This document shows positions 56,719 through 64,000 of a stretch of 64,000 nt of DNA, in pieces. Below the pieces are notes generated by a model. It did no database searches. It saw only the letters and a list, made by a program, of their open reading frames with translations, and had not been told where the DNA came from. Position 1 is the stretch's first letter. The number at the start of each line of letters is the position of its first letter. Source of the DNA: an uncultured Aquimarina sp. GTDB lineage: Bacteria; Bacteroidota; Bacteroidia; Flavobacteriales; Flavobacteriaceae. The DNA lies in the NCBI GenBank assembly GCA_947498595.1, contig CANMKX010000003.1, positions 124,001 to 188,000 of the forward strand, read 5' to 3'. Position numbers and translations under genes: made by a program.

Positions 56719-57480
56719 ATGGCAATCATTGACAGCTCTCTCAATAAAAATAAAGCATATGGAATTTCTTCTAAAGTTATTTCAAAGTTATGCAAAGAAA
56801 ACAATTCGATGTTAGCTTTTGCTGTTCATAATGGAATCGCAATCAACACCGAAATCATTGGATTGGTACAAAGCGACTCTATTGACGATTTAATTCATGC
56901 TCATAATCTCTTATGCAAAAACGTATCTCCGGCAACTCCTAAATCAATAAAATATAGTAAGCAATTATATCTATATCAAAAAGACAAGCCTATTTATAAC
57001 AAGCTCCCGCTTGTAAGAAATTTAGTGATCTTAGCACTGTTTTTCTTAACAACCTTCGTTCTTACAGGTGTCTCTCCTTATGTTAACAATGACTCTTTGG
57101 ATAAAGGAGTTATGCATAATCATGGTTTCCCTTTATTTCTTAATATGCTATACTTAACTTCTATTTCTGGTTTGGGAGCCATTTTTTACCTATTAAAAAA
57201 AGGAAGTTCCGCTATCAAAAATGGTACACTTGTTAGTGAAGATAGAATATATTATGTAACACTTATCATTTTAGGTATTATATCTGGCTTAGTGATGTCC
57301 GAAATTATATCTATGTATATAAAAGATCCTACTGGAATTAATTTATTTAATAAAAGTATGTTAGCTTTAATAGGAGGTTTTTCATCTGATGTTATTTTTT
57401 GCATCTTAGAGGGAACTATAGATCGTATTAAAATGGTATTACTTGCCAATGGAAATCAAAACAGAGGGGAAACATTTTAA
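56719..57480 (+). CDS. Unknown four-helix membrane protein (tandem copy 2)
   Basis: 253 residues with the same architecture as copy 1: N-terminal segment AFAVHNGIAINTEIIGLVQSDSIDDLIHAHN, then helices with SPYVNNDSLDKGVM, LYLTSISGLGAIFYLLKKGS, IILGIISGLVMSEIIS and the terminal LALIGGFSSDVIFCILEGTIDRIK. It differs mainly in the N-terminal 25 residues. The two genes are 90 nt apart. Family unknown. A 15-bp perfect inverted repeat lies just after the stop. Confidence 0.75.
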   Translation: MAIIDSSLNKNKAYGISSKVISKLCKENNSMLAFAVHNGIAINTEIIGLVQSDSIDDLIHAHNLLCKNVSPATPKSIKYSKQLYLYQKDKPIYNKLPLVRNLVILALFFLTTFVLTGVSPYVNNDSLDKGVMHNHGFPLFLNMLYLTSISGLGAIFYLLKKGSSAIKNGTLVSEDRIYYVTLIILGIISGLVMSEIISMYIKDPTGINLFNKSMLALIGGFSSDVIFCILEGTIDRIKMVLLANGNQNRGETF

Positions 57481-57489
57481 ACTTTTTTC

Positions 57490-57526
57490 AGTAATTAACT
57501 AAGAAAAAAACTCTTAGTTAATTACT
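57490..57526. terminator. Inverted repeat after tandem copy 2
   Basis: AGTAATTAACTAAG pairs with CTTAGTTAATTACT over 15 bp including one more A-T pair. There is only a weak T tail, so terminator function is uncertain. Confidence 0.55.
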
Positions 57527-57619
57527 ATCTAATTCAAATAAATTTTCTTGTCTATAAATAGTTAATTCTTTTTATTCTGCTATTTTTGCATTCAATTCAT
57601 CATCATCAAAAAACAAAAT

Positions 57620-58141
57620 ATGGGAATTATTATCGGTTACCTAATTCGTTTACTAACGTTTCCTGGGGTTATATTAAACACTTACATCCTTAAATTAACA
57701 TGTCATTTTCTTGAAATAAAAATTGAACATCTTAATTATTTTTCTTTCGATTTTGAAGTAAAAAATGCTCCAGTTATTTTTGAAACTCCAACTAATTATA
57801 TTAAATCTTTTGGATTAGCAATACTTCCTTTCTTAGCAATGTCTTCGATCGCGTCGATCTTTTTTTATATCTGTATTTATAGTATTCCAAGTATCCATAT
57901 CTTATTTTTTTGGTTAGGTATATCCATTGCTGCTCATTCTTTTCCTGATACTATTATAGGAAAAACTCTTTGGACAAACAGTATTCTTGAAATTAAAGAA
58001 GGTAATTTTATTGCATTATTAGGGATCCCTCTTGTGGTCATTATATATATCGCTCAATTTTTACACATACTTTGGTTAGATATTATATATGGTTTTATAT
58101 TATATATGTTAATTAAAGGAGATACTCCCATTCCATTTTAA
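57620..58141 (+). CDS. Membrane protein resembling DUF3267/M50-like metalloproteases, catalytic motif lost
   Basis: 173 residues with four hydrophobic segments. LLTFPGVILNTYILKLTCHFLE corresponds to the family region where active homologues have FPGVIVHELAH. Here H, E and H are replaced (N, T, L at those places). The later GISIAAHSFPDTIIGKTLW matches the conserved WLGISIAMHAFPS-type block. This gives a family assignment by two blocks, and the protein is presumably non-proteolytic. The assignment is from memory of the family, so moderately sure. Confidence 0.6.
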   Translation: MGIIIGYLIRLLTFPGVILNTYILKLTCHFLEIKIEHLNYFSFDFEVKNAPVIFETPTNYIKSFGLAILPFLAMSSIASIFFYICIYSIPSIHILFFWLGISIAAHSFPDTIIGKTLWTNSILEIKEGNFIALLGIPLVVIIYIAQFLHILWLDIIYGFILYMLIKGDTPIPF

Positions 58142-58232
58142 TTCAATTAATTAACATTTACTTTATATTTCTTTAAAAAAGAAAGGAGTATATTTTGTTT
58201 TAAAGAATCTATAACTAAATATCTCTAAGTTT

Positions 58233-59513
58233 ATGAAATCAATTGTTACTCTCATAGTTGCTTTAATAACGACTATAAGTATTCAAGCACAGCAAACTTT
58301 TATTCAATGTGGGCATCTAATAGACACTAAATCGGGAACGATTGTAAAAGAAAAAACAATTATTGTCGAAGGAAATAAAATTATCAAAATTGAAAACGGT
58401 TTTCTATCTTCTAAAAAAAAGAATGATGTTGTCGTTAACTTAAAAGATAAAGTTGTAATGCCTGGTTTAATTGATATGCATGTACATCTGGAAGAAGAAA
58501 CAAATCCTAATCGATATATTGAACGTTACACTAATAACGAAGCTGATCTAGCATATAATTCGGTTGGATTTGCTAAAACTACATTACTTTCTGGATTTAC
58601 AACTGTTAGAGATTTAGGGGGAAGTGGTGTTAATATTTCTCTTAAAAAAGCTATCAACAAAGGTAAAATTGATGGACCTAGGGTTTTCACTGCTGGAAAA
58701 TCGTTAGCCACAACTGGTGGTCATGCCGATCCTACTAACGGAAGTAGTAGAAAATTAATGGGTAATCCTGGTCCTAAAGAAGGAGTTGTAAATAGTATTG
58801 GTGATGCAAAAAAAGCTGTAAGGCAACGTTACAAAAATGGAGCTGACTTAATAAAAATAACTGCTACAGGAGGAGTACTTAGTGTTGCTAAAAGTAGTTC
58901 CAATCCACAATTTACTCTTGAAGAAATTAAAACAATCTGTGAAACAGCAAAAGATTATGGCTTTCATGTTGCAGCACATGCTCATGGAGATGAGGGAATG
59001 CAAAGAGCTGTAATAGGCGGAGTAAAAACAATTGAGCATGGTACATTAATGAGCGAAAAGACCATGGATCTAATGAAAAAACACGATGCTTATTTAGTCC
59101 CTACAATTACTGCTGGAAAAGAAGTTTCTGAAAAAGCTACTATCAAAGGGTATTATCCAGAAATTATAGTTCCAAAAGCTTTAGAAATTGGCCCTAAAAT
59201 TCAGAGTACACTTAGTAAAGCTTATAAACGCGGAGTTGCTATTGCTTTTGGTACGGATGCTGGAGTTTATAAGCATGGAGAAAATGCAAAAGAGTTTGGT
59301 TTTATGGTTGAAGCAGGAATGCCCGCTATCGAAACGATTCAAAGTGCAACAATTACAAATGCTAAAATCCTAAATATGAGTGATCAATTAGGTCAATTAA
59401 AACCTGGTTTTCTAGCTGATATCATAGCTGTTAATGCTGATCCTACTAAAAAAATACAAACTATGGAAAATGTAGTTTTTGTCATGAAAGATGGTAAAAT
59501 CTACAAGCGCTAA
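58233..59513 (+). CDS. Exported amidohydrolase family enzyme
   Basis: 426 residues with signal peptide (ending IQAQ). Metal ligands are visible: His83 and His85 in MHVH, HAHGDEG, IEHGT and FGTDAGVY. The family (imidazolonepropionase/prolidase-like) often hydrolyses dipeptides or cyclic amides in the periplasm. The DUF5995-like gene begins 6 nt later, indicating an operon. Confidence 0.9.
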   Translation: MKSIVTLIVALITTISIQAQQTFIQCGHLIDTKSGTIVKEKTIIVEGNKIIKIENGFLSSKKKNDVVVNLKDKVVMPGLIDMHVHLEEETNPNRYIERYTNNEADLAYNSVGFAKTTLLSGFTTVRDLGGSGVNISLKKAINKGKIDGPRVFTAGKSLATTGGHADPTNGSSRKLMGNPGPKEGVVNSIGDAKKAVRQRYKNGADLIKITATGGVLSVAKSSSNPQFTLEEIKTICETAKDYGFHVAAHAHGDEGMQRAVIGGVKTIEHGTLMSEKTMDLMKKHDAYLVPTITAGKEVSEKATIKGYYPEIIVPKALEIGPKIQSTLSKAYKRGVAIAFGTDAGVYKHGENAKEFGFMVEAGMPAIETIQSATITNAKILNMSDQLGQLKPGFLADIIAVNADPTKKIQTMENVVFVMKDGKIYKR

Positions 59514-59519
59514 ATTATT

Positions 59520-60275
59520 ATGCAAGCTCAAACTATAGATGAAGTAATTTCTTTTTTAGAAATTATTATCAACGACTCAAAAAAAGATAACAGTCCATTA
59601 GGGTATTTTGCTGCTTTATACCATAAGGTCACCATTAGTGTACAACAAGGTATTAAAGATGGTATTTTTGAAGATGGCAAACGAATGGAGAAAATGGATG
59701 TGATTTTTGCTAATCGATATTTAGATGCTTACACTCTGTATAAAGAACAAAAAGAAACATCGATTTGCTGGACAATAGCCTTTAAAGAAAGTGTACACTT
59801 TTGGCCTATTGTTTTACAACACTTATTATTAGGTATGAATGCACACATCAACTTGGACCTAGGCATAGCGGCAGCGCAAGTAGCTCCTGGTTATAAAATT
59901 CACGACTTTAAAAACGATTTTAATAAAATAAATGAAATTCTATCCAATTTAGTTAATAGTGTCGAAAGTGATTTATCCAAAGTTTGGCCTACATTAAAAT
60001 TTCTATTAAGGCTTACTAAAAAACTAGATTCTTTTCTTATTGATTTTAGCATGAAGTTAGCACGTGACGGAGCTTGGAAATTTGCTACTGAGTTAGCTAC
60101 TGTTCCTCTTAATTCTCAAAAACAATTAATATCAATTAGAGATACGATTGTGTCAAAAAAAGCTTCTTTAATAATTCACCCAGGCTATATAGCAAGTACA
60201 TTATTCAAAATCATTCGCTTAGGAGAAAAAGGAACTATTTCTAAAAGAATTGCTTGGCTCTCTCAAGTTAATTAA
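59520..60275 (+). CDS. DUF5995 family protein
   Basis: 251 residues with no signal peptide. The segment SPLGYFAALYHKVTISVQQGIKDGIFEDGKRMEKMDVIFANRYLDA and LLLGMNAHINLDLGIAAAQVAPG are the DUF5995 signatures. Function is unknown. Only 6 nt separates it from the amidohydrolase gene. Confidence 0.85.
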   Translation: MQAQTIDEVISFLEIIINDSKKDNSPLGYFAALYHKVTISVQQGIKDGIFEDGKRMEKMDVIFANRYLDAYTLYKEQKETSICWTIAFKESVHFWPIVLQHLLLGMNAHINLDLGIAAAQVAPGYKIHDFKNDFNKINEILSNLVNSVESDLSKVWPTLKFLLRLTKKLDSFLIDFSMKLARDGAWKFATELATVPLNSQKQLISIRDTIVSKKASLIIHPGYIASTLFKIIRLGEKGTISKRIAWLSQVN

Positions 60276-60277
60276 AC

Positions 60278-60321
60278 AAAAATGCGGTTTGAAATTAAAA
60301 ATTTTCAAACCGCACTTTTTT
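60278..60321. terminator. Bidirectional terminator between DUF5995 and fabD
   Basis: TGCGGTTTGAAA pairs with TTTCAAACCGCA (12 bp) around an A/T-rich loop; T run on one side and A run on the other. Confidence 0.85.
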
Positions 60322-60342
60322 ATTATAATTTAGAATATACTA

Positions 60343-61224
60343 TTACAATGTCGCTGATGCTGTAGTAATACTTCTGTCAACTTTTTTCACTAATCCTTGT
60401 AATACTTTTCCTGGACCTACCTCTGTAAATGACGTTGCTCCATCTGTTAGCATTTGTTGTACACTTTGTGTCCACTTTACTGGAGCTGTTAATTGCAATA
60501 TTAAATTTTTCTTAATCTCTTCTGGGTCTGTAACAGCTGTTGTAGTTACGTTTTGATAAATAGGACAGCTAGGTTTGTTAAATGTTGTCGCTTCAATTGC
60601 TGCTGCAAGTTCTTCTCTTGCAGGCTCCATTAATGGTGAATGAAAAGCTCCTCCTACAGGTAACATTAACGCTCTACGAGCCCCTTTCTCTTTCATAACT
60701 TCACAAGCTTTCTCTATAGCTTTTATTTCTCCTGAAATTACTAATTGCCCTGGACAATTATAATTAGCCGCTACAACAATCCCATCAATATCATTACATG
60801 CATCTTCAACAATTTTATCTTCTAGACCCAATACAGCAGCCATCGTTGATTCTTGAGCTTCACAAGCTTTTTGCATTGCCATAGCTCTTTTTGATACTAA
60901 TGTTAGTCCATCTTCGAAGCTTAAAACTCCATTAGCGACTAATGCTGATAACTCTCCTAAAGAATGTCCTGCAACCATATCAGGTTTGAACGTATCTCCT
61001 AATACTTTACTTAAAATTACTGAATGTAGAAAAATTGCAGGTTGCGTAACTTTTGTTTGTTTAAGTTCTTCTGCTGTTCCTTCAAACATTATTTTAGTAA
61101 TTTCAAAACCTAAAATCTCGTTTGCTTTGTCAAAAAGTTCTTTTCCTTCACTTGAGTTTTCATAAAGATCAAGTCCCATTCCTGTGAATTGTGCTCCTTG
61201 ACCTGGAAATATATATGCATTCAT
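60343..61224 (-). CDS. fabD: Malonyl-CoA:ACP transacylase
   Basis: 293 residues, normal size. The nucleophile is Ser88 in AGHSLGELSAL; GGAFHSPLM holds the catalytic His near 196, with QPAIFLHSV and FPGQGAQFTGMG at the N-terminus. It loads malonyl units onto ACP in type II fatty acid synthesis. Stands alone on its strand with folA 61 nt upstream. Confidence 0.96.
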   Translation of the reverse strand: MNAYIFPGQGAQFTGMGLDLYENSSEGKELFDKANEILGFEITKIMFEGTAEELKQTKVTQPAIFLHSVILSKVLGDTFKPDMVAGHSLGELSALVANGVLSFEDGLTLVSKRAMAMQKACEAQESTMAAVLGLEDKIVEDACNDIDGIVVAANYNCPGQLVISGEIKAIEKACEVMKEKGARRALMLPVGGAFHSPLMEPAREELAAAIEATTFNKPSCPIYQNVTTTAVTDPEEIKKNLILQLTAPVKWTQSVQQMLTDGATSFTEVGPGKVLQGLVKKVDRSITTASATL

Positions 61225-61285
61225 TTTTTTCTATTTTAAAATTGCTGACAAAAATACACATTCTTATAAATCAAACAACTTTGAT

Positions 61286-61780
61286 TTATTTTCTATGTCT
61301 TCTTATATAAGTAAGATATGTAAATGCTAATTCGTGTCTATCATCTTTATCATGAAATTCTTCTTTTATAACCTCCCATTCATTAGCATTTATCCTAGGA
61401 AAAAAAGCATCAGCATCTACATCTCCATGAACTCTTGTTAACTCTATACAAGCTGCATATTCCATTCCTAATTCATAAATTTCTCCTCCACCAATTATAT
61501 AAGGCTGTTCATCATTTTCAACTTTCGCCAATGCATCTTCGAGCGTATGTACTACAATAACTTCTTCTTCAGCTTTATAATTTCTATCTCTAGTAATGAC
61601 GATATGTGTTCTATTAGGTAATAATTTTGGAAAAGTTTCATATGTTTTCCTCCCCATGATTATATGATGTCCAGACGTTAATGTTTTAAATCGTTTAAAA
61701 TCGTCCGGCAAGTGCCATACCAAATCGTTATCTTTCCCTAACCCATCATTTTCTGCTGCCGCAGCTATCATTGTTATCAT
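61286..61780 (-). CDS. folA: Dihydrofolate reductase
   Basis: 164 residues, matching chromosomal DHFR length. IAAAAENDGLGKDNDLVWHLPDDFKRF at the start, IIMGRKTYETF, and YIIGGGEIY near the C-terminal third. It reduces dihydrofolate; nearby metF and metH are folate users but on a different unit. It lies between the 2TM gene and fabD on the minus strand. Confidence 0.96.
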   Translation of the reverse strand: MITMIAAAAENDGLGKDNDLVWHLPDDFKRFKTLTSGHHIIMGRKTYETFPKLLPNRTHIVITRDRNYKAEEEVIVVHTLEDALAKVENDEQPYIIGGGEIYELGMEYAACIELTRVHGDVDADAFFPRINANEWEVIKEEFHDKDDRHELAFTYLTYIRRHRK

Positions 61781-61827
61781 ACTTTTTCTAATTATTTATG
61801 ATGTTTTGTTTTATCCTAAATGATTTT

Positions 61828-62214
61828 TCATTCTGACATAGAAGAATCAGGAATCATTATTTCTTTTTCCATCTGCTTAATCCGCTCTTTTTGTTTTGCT
61901 AACAATCGCTCCATCTGCTTCATTTCCCATTCTTTGTCCATAAACTTATGAAAAACAAAAACATTAAGTGCATGTAAAACTATAAAAAACGTCCAAAAAA
62001 GTACCGCATATACAAACCAATCAATTCCTAAAAGAGTTATTTCTTTCCCTATTTTAAGAAATAAATTAGAAAAAATCATAAATAATGTTCCTGTTAAGAA
62101 CACTATAAAATGAAAAAACAATCTTTTCTTTTGCTTTATCCTTTGTTGAGCATGCTCAAATAATTCTTTTTGTTCTAAATCTATTTTAGGAACTTTTTTC
62201 TTTTTAAAAAACAT
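61828..62214 (-). CDS. 2TM domain protein
   Basis: 128 residues. The N-terminal half has an amphipathic charged helix and two hydrophobic segments (about 32-50 and 68-88), typical of the 2TM domain common in flavobacteria; the C-terminal tail is a charged coiled coil (LLAKQKERIKQMEKE). The role is unknown. In some homologues the domain is fused to LytTR regulators; here it stands alone. Confidence 0.82.
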   Translation of the reverse strand: MFFKKKKVPKIDLEQKELFEHAQQRIKQKKRLFFHFIVFLTGTLFMIFSNLFLKIGKEITLLGIDWFVYAVLFWTFFIVLHALNVFVFHKFMDKEWEMKQMERLLAKQKERIKQMEKEIMIPDSSMSE

Positions 62215-62292
62215 AATATCTATATTAGATCATCTTAAGTTAAAGATAGTTTTTTTTATCTTTTCTTCTTTTATCAATTTAATGACTTCTTA

Positions 62293-63387
62293 ATGAAAAA
62301 AATCAGAAAAGAATTTCCTATTCTATCTCAATATACATATCTCAATACTGCTTCTTCTGGAGTTTTATATGATTCTCTTTTAGATTTCAGACAAGAACAT
62401 GATTTAGATTATTTACTAGGTGCTAGTTTATTTAGAAATGATCAAGCTTCTTTTCTAGATGGTGTTCGTAAAACTATTGCGACTTTTTTTGATGCTCCAT
62501 CAAATTCTGTCACTCTAAATTCTAATTGTTCTATTGGTTTTAATGTATTATTAAACGGTTTATCGAAAAATCAAAAAATTTTACTTTTAGAAGGAGATTA
62601 TCCTTCTATAAATTTTGCTGCTACTAGCAAAGGTTTTCCTATTTGTTTTGCTAATGTAAATGAACATTTAGAAGAGAATATATATACCGCCATAAAAACT
62701 CATAAACCAACTATTTTTATTTTTAGTTTAGTTCAATTTCTAACTGGTATTAGTATTGATTTATCCTTTTTAGATACCTTAAAAAAAGAATTCCCAGATA
62801 TATTACTCATTGCTGATGGTACGCAATTTTGTGGAACTCAATCTTTTTCTTTTAACGATTCTGCTATCGACATCTTAGGTTGTAGTGGTTATAAATGGTT
62901 GTTAGGAGGATATGGTAATGGTTTTCTTTTATTTAAAGAAAATGTATTAGAACGAATAACTCCTGTTACTTATCAAAAAGATCCTTTAAAAGGTAACTAT
63001 CCTCTATCCTATACGAGTTTACAAGCTCGCTTTGAACCAGGACATCTCGATACTTTTAATTTTGGTAGCTTAAAACATTCTCTTGATTTCCTAAATAAAA
63101 TTGGTTTATCAAATATTGAATCCCAAAATAATGCATTAAAAAAGCATTTAAAATCTGGATTAGAAGACTTAGGTTTACTACCACCTTTTTCAATAAAAAG
63201 AGAAAATTATAGTACAATTTTTAACATTGATGGAAATACCTCTCTTCATAATTCTTTAATTAATAAAAACATTATTACTTCTTTAAAACCTAATGGGATT
63301 AGAGTTAGTGTACATTTTTATAATACAATACATGAAATTGATTATTTACTAAATGTTTTATCAACTACAAAAGCTATTACTAGTTAG
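62293..63387 (+). CDS. Class V aminotransferase-like PLP protein
   Basis: 364 residues. NTASSGVLYDSLLDF at the start, IADGTQFCGTQSFSF with the PLP-contacting Asp, and the lysine at 201 (GCSGYKWLLGGYGNG) indicate a fold-type I enzyme of the cysteine desulfurase/aminotransferase class. No rhodanese or Cys loop typical of NifS is visible. Substrate unassigned. Confidence 0.85.
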   Translation: MKKIRKEFPILSQYTYLNTASSGVLYDSLLDFRQEHDLDYLLGASLFRNDQASFLDGVRKTIATFFDAPSNSVTLNSNCSIGFNVLLNGLSKNQKILLLEGDYPSINFAATSKGFPICFANVNEHLEENIYTAIKTHKPTIFIFSLVQFLTGISIDLSFLDTLKKEFPDILLIADGTQFCGTQSFSFNDSAIDILGCSGYKWLLGGYGNGFLLFKENVLERITPVTYQKDPLKGNYPLSYTSLQARFEPGHLDTFNFGSLKHSLDFLNKIGLSNIESQNNALKKHLKSGLEDLGLLPPFSIKRENYSTIFNIDGNTSLHNSLINKNIITSLKPNGIRVSVHFYNTIHEIDYLLNVLSTTKAITS

Positions 63388-63402
63388 TAATAGCTTTTGT
63401 TT
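63368..63402. terminator. Terminator overlapping the class V gene stop
   Basis: CAAAAGCTATTACT pairs with AGTAATAGCTTTTG (14 bp, 4-nt loop); the stop codon is inside the hairpin. Confidence 0.8.
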
Positions 63403-63488
63403 AACACTTAAAATTCTAATTTTTTCCCTTTTCTTTAATCAAACATTTTAAAATTCTTTCCCATCAGAATTTTAAATTCCTGTCATAT

Positions 63489-64000
63489 TTATTTACTAAA
63501 AATATAATTTTTATATTGATTATTAGTATCAGTATAAAAATCTATAATTCTTAGCCCTGCTTGGTCAGCCAACCAATTTACAATTTTATCGTCATATTTT
63601 TGAGAAATCTCTGTATGAATACTCTCCCAAGCTTCAAATTGAACTTCTAATGACAAACTCTCTATATATACTTTTTGAGCTTCAGTACTTAACAAATAAC
63701 TCTTTGCTGTTCCTGTTTCTGGATCGTAAGTCTCCCAATGTTTAAATTTATTTATATCAAAAGTAGCTCCTAACTCATTATTCATCCTTGTCAGTACATT
63801 TTTATTAAAAGCTGCTGTAATTCCAGTAGGATCGTTATATGCATCTAAGATTTTTTGAGGGTCTTTTTTTTGATCCATCCCCATAAATAGCAAATCTTGA
63901 TCATTCATAGCATCTTTTAATTGCCTTAAAAAATCTATCGCTTTGTTATGTAACAAGTTTCCTATATTTGAACCTAATACTACGATCACTTTTTTACGAT
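63489..64000 (-). CDS. EgtD-like SAM-dependent methyltransferase, N-terminus beyond window
   Basis: The frame stays open to the right edge, so the gene is 5'-truncated; the GTG at 63989 is just an internal codon. Visible are VIVVLGSNIGNLLHNKA, the SAM-binding motif of the EgtD/DUF2260 family, and MDQKKDPQKILDAYNDPTGITAAFNKN followed by YLLSTEAQKVYI. EgtD trimethylates histidine for ergothioneine; other members of the family exist. No EgtB gene is in the window, so the assignment stays at the family level. Confidence 0.8.
   Translation of the reverse strand, partial: RKKVIVVLGSNIGNLLHNKAIDFLRQLKDAMNDQDLLFMGMDQKKDPQKILDAYNDPTGITAAFNKNVLTRMNNELGATFDINKFKHWETYDPETGTAKSYLLSTEAQKVYIESLSLEVQFEAWESIHTEISQKYDDKIVNWLADQAGLRIIDFYTDTNNQYKNYIFSK

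Noticed and set aside
1..64000. tRNA, rRNA, CRISPR array, prophage or transposon
   Set aside because: No cloverleaf-like tail, repeat-spacer pattern, integrase or transposase motif was found on either strand while reading.

Overview
The window is about 30% G+C, with TAnnTTTG/TTG promoters, a GldA gliding-motility ATPase, GLPGLI-family secreted proteins, an outer-membrane beta-barrel receptor, 2TM-domain and DUF2061 proteins, a split methionine synthase and a short-chain-type threonine dehydrogenase. This combination points to a gliding marine member of the Flavobacteriaceae (Bacteroidota). I do not assign a genus. It looks like ordinary chromosome: no phage, insertion sequence, CRISPR array, tRNA or rRNA was seen.

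Layout. 1-7.2 kb (minus): one long aromatic amino acid transcription unit, pheA - aminotransferase - tyrA - DAHP synthase/chorismate mutase, continuing into rsgA, dtd and a transglutaminase-like protein cut by the window edge. It is headed by a leader with a Phe/Tyr-rich 25-codon peptide, an antiterminator segment and an intrinsic terminator. 7.3-10.1 kb: threonine-to-glycine pair (tdh, kbl) with a divergent Lrp/AsnC regulator. 10.2-15.1 kb: gldA, envelope lipoprotein, PagL-like deacylase and two glycosyltransferase-type proteins. 15.2-20.1 kb (minus): split cobalamin methionine synthase plus metF under a SAM-I riboswitch. 20.2-28.6 kb (minus): complete siroheme/ferredoxin-dependent sulfate assimilation operon. 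29.4-34.6 kb (minus): acylhomoserine sulfhydrylase, OsmC, aspartokinase-homoserine dehydrogenase and homoserine acyltransferase under a second SAM-I riboswitch. 34.8-36.2 kb (plus): metK behind a candidate SAM-II riboswitch. 36.3-39.3 kb: small secreted proteins. 39.4-46.2 kb: a receptor with two GLPGLI proteins, divergent from a two-component system. 46.3-64 kb: nucleoside kinase, KDO transferase, sugar aminotransferase, SNF2 helicase, a tandem pair of unknown four-helix membrane proteins, a degenerate metalloprotease homologue, hydrolases, fabD, folA and the start of an EgtD-like methyltransferase.

How it fits together. Roughly 21 kb (15.2-36.2 kb) encode a nearly continuous path from sulfate to S-adenosylmethionine: sulfate activation (CysDN), reduction (CysH, siroheme sulfite reductase with ferredoxin and its reductase), siroheme synthesis, homoserine formation and activation, sulfhydrylation, remethylation (MetH, MetF) and SAM synthesis (MetK). 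SAM itself appears to close the loop through two SAM-I elements and one SAM-II element, two of them back to back in one 499-bp intergenic region. The aromatic operon is controlled by a different RNA logic, ribosome-mediated attenuation. The best candidates for something not well described are the flavobacterial Phe/Tyr attenuator, the SAM-I/SAM-II divergent region, the sulfite reductase-HEPN fusion, the GLPGLI spacer hairpin/uORF and the 55.8-58.1 kb membrane-protein cluster. Readings rest on recognisable motifs and composition; no database search was possible.
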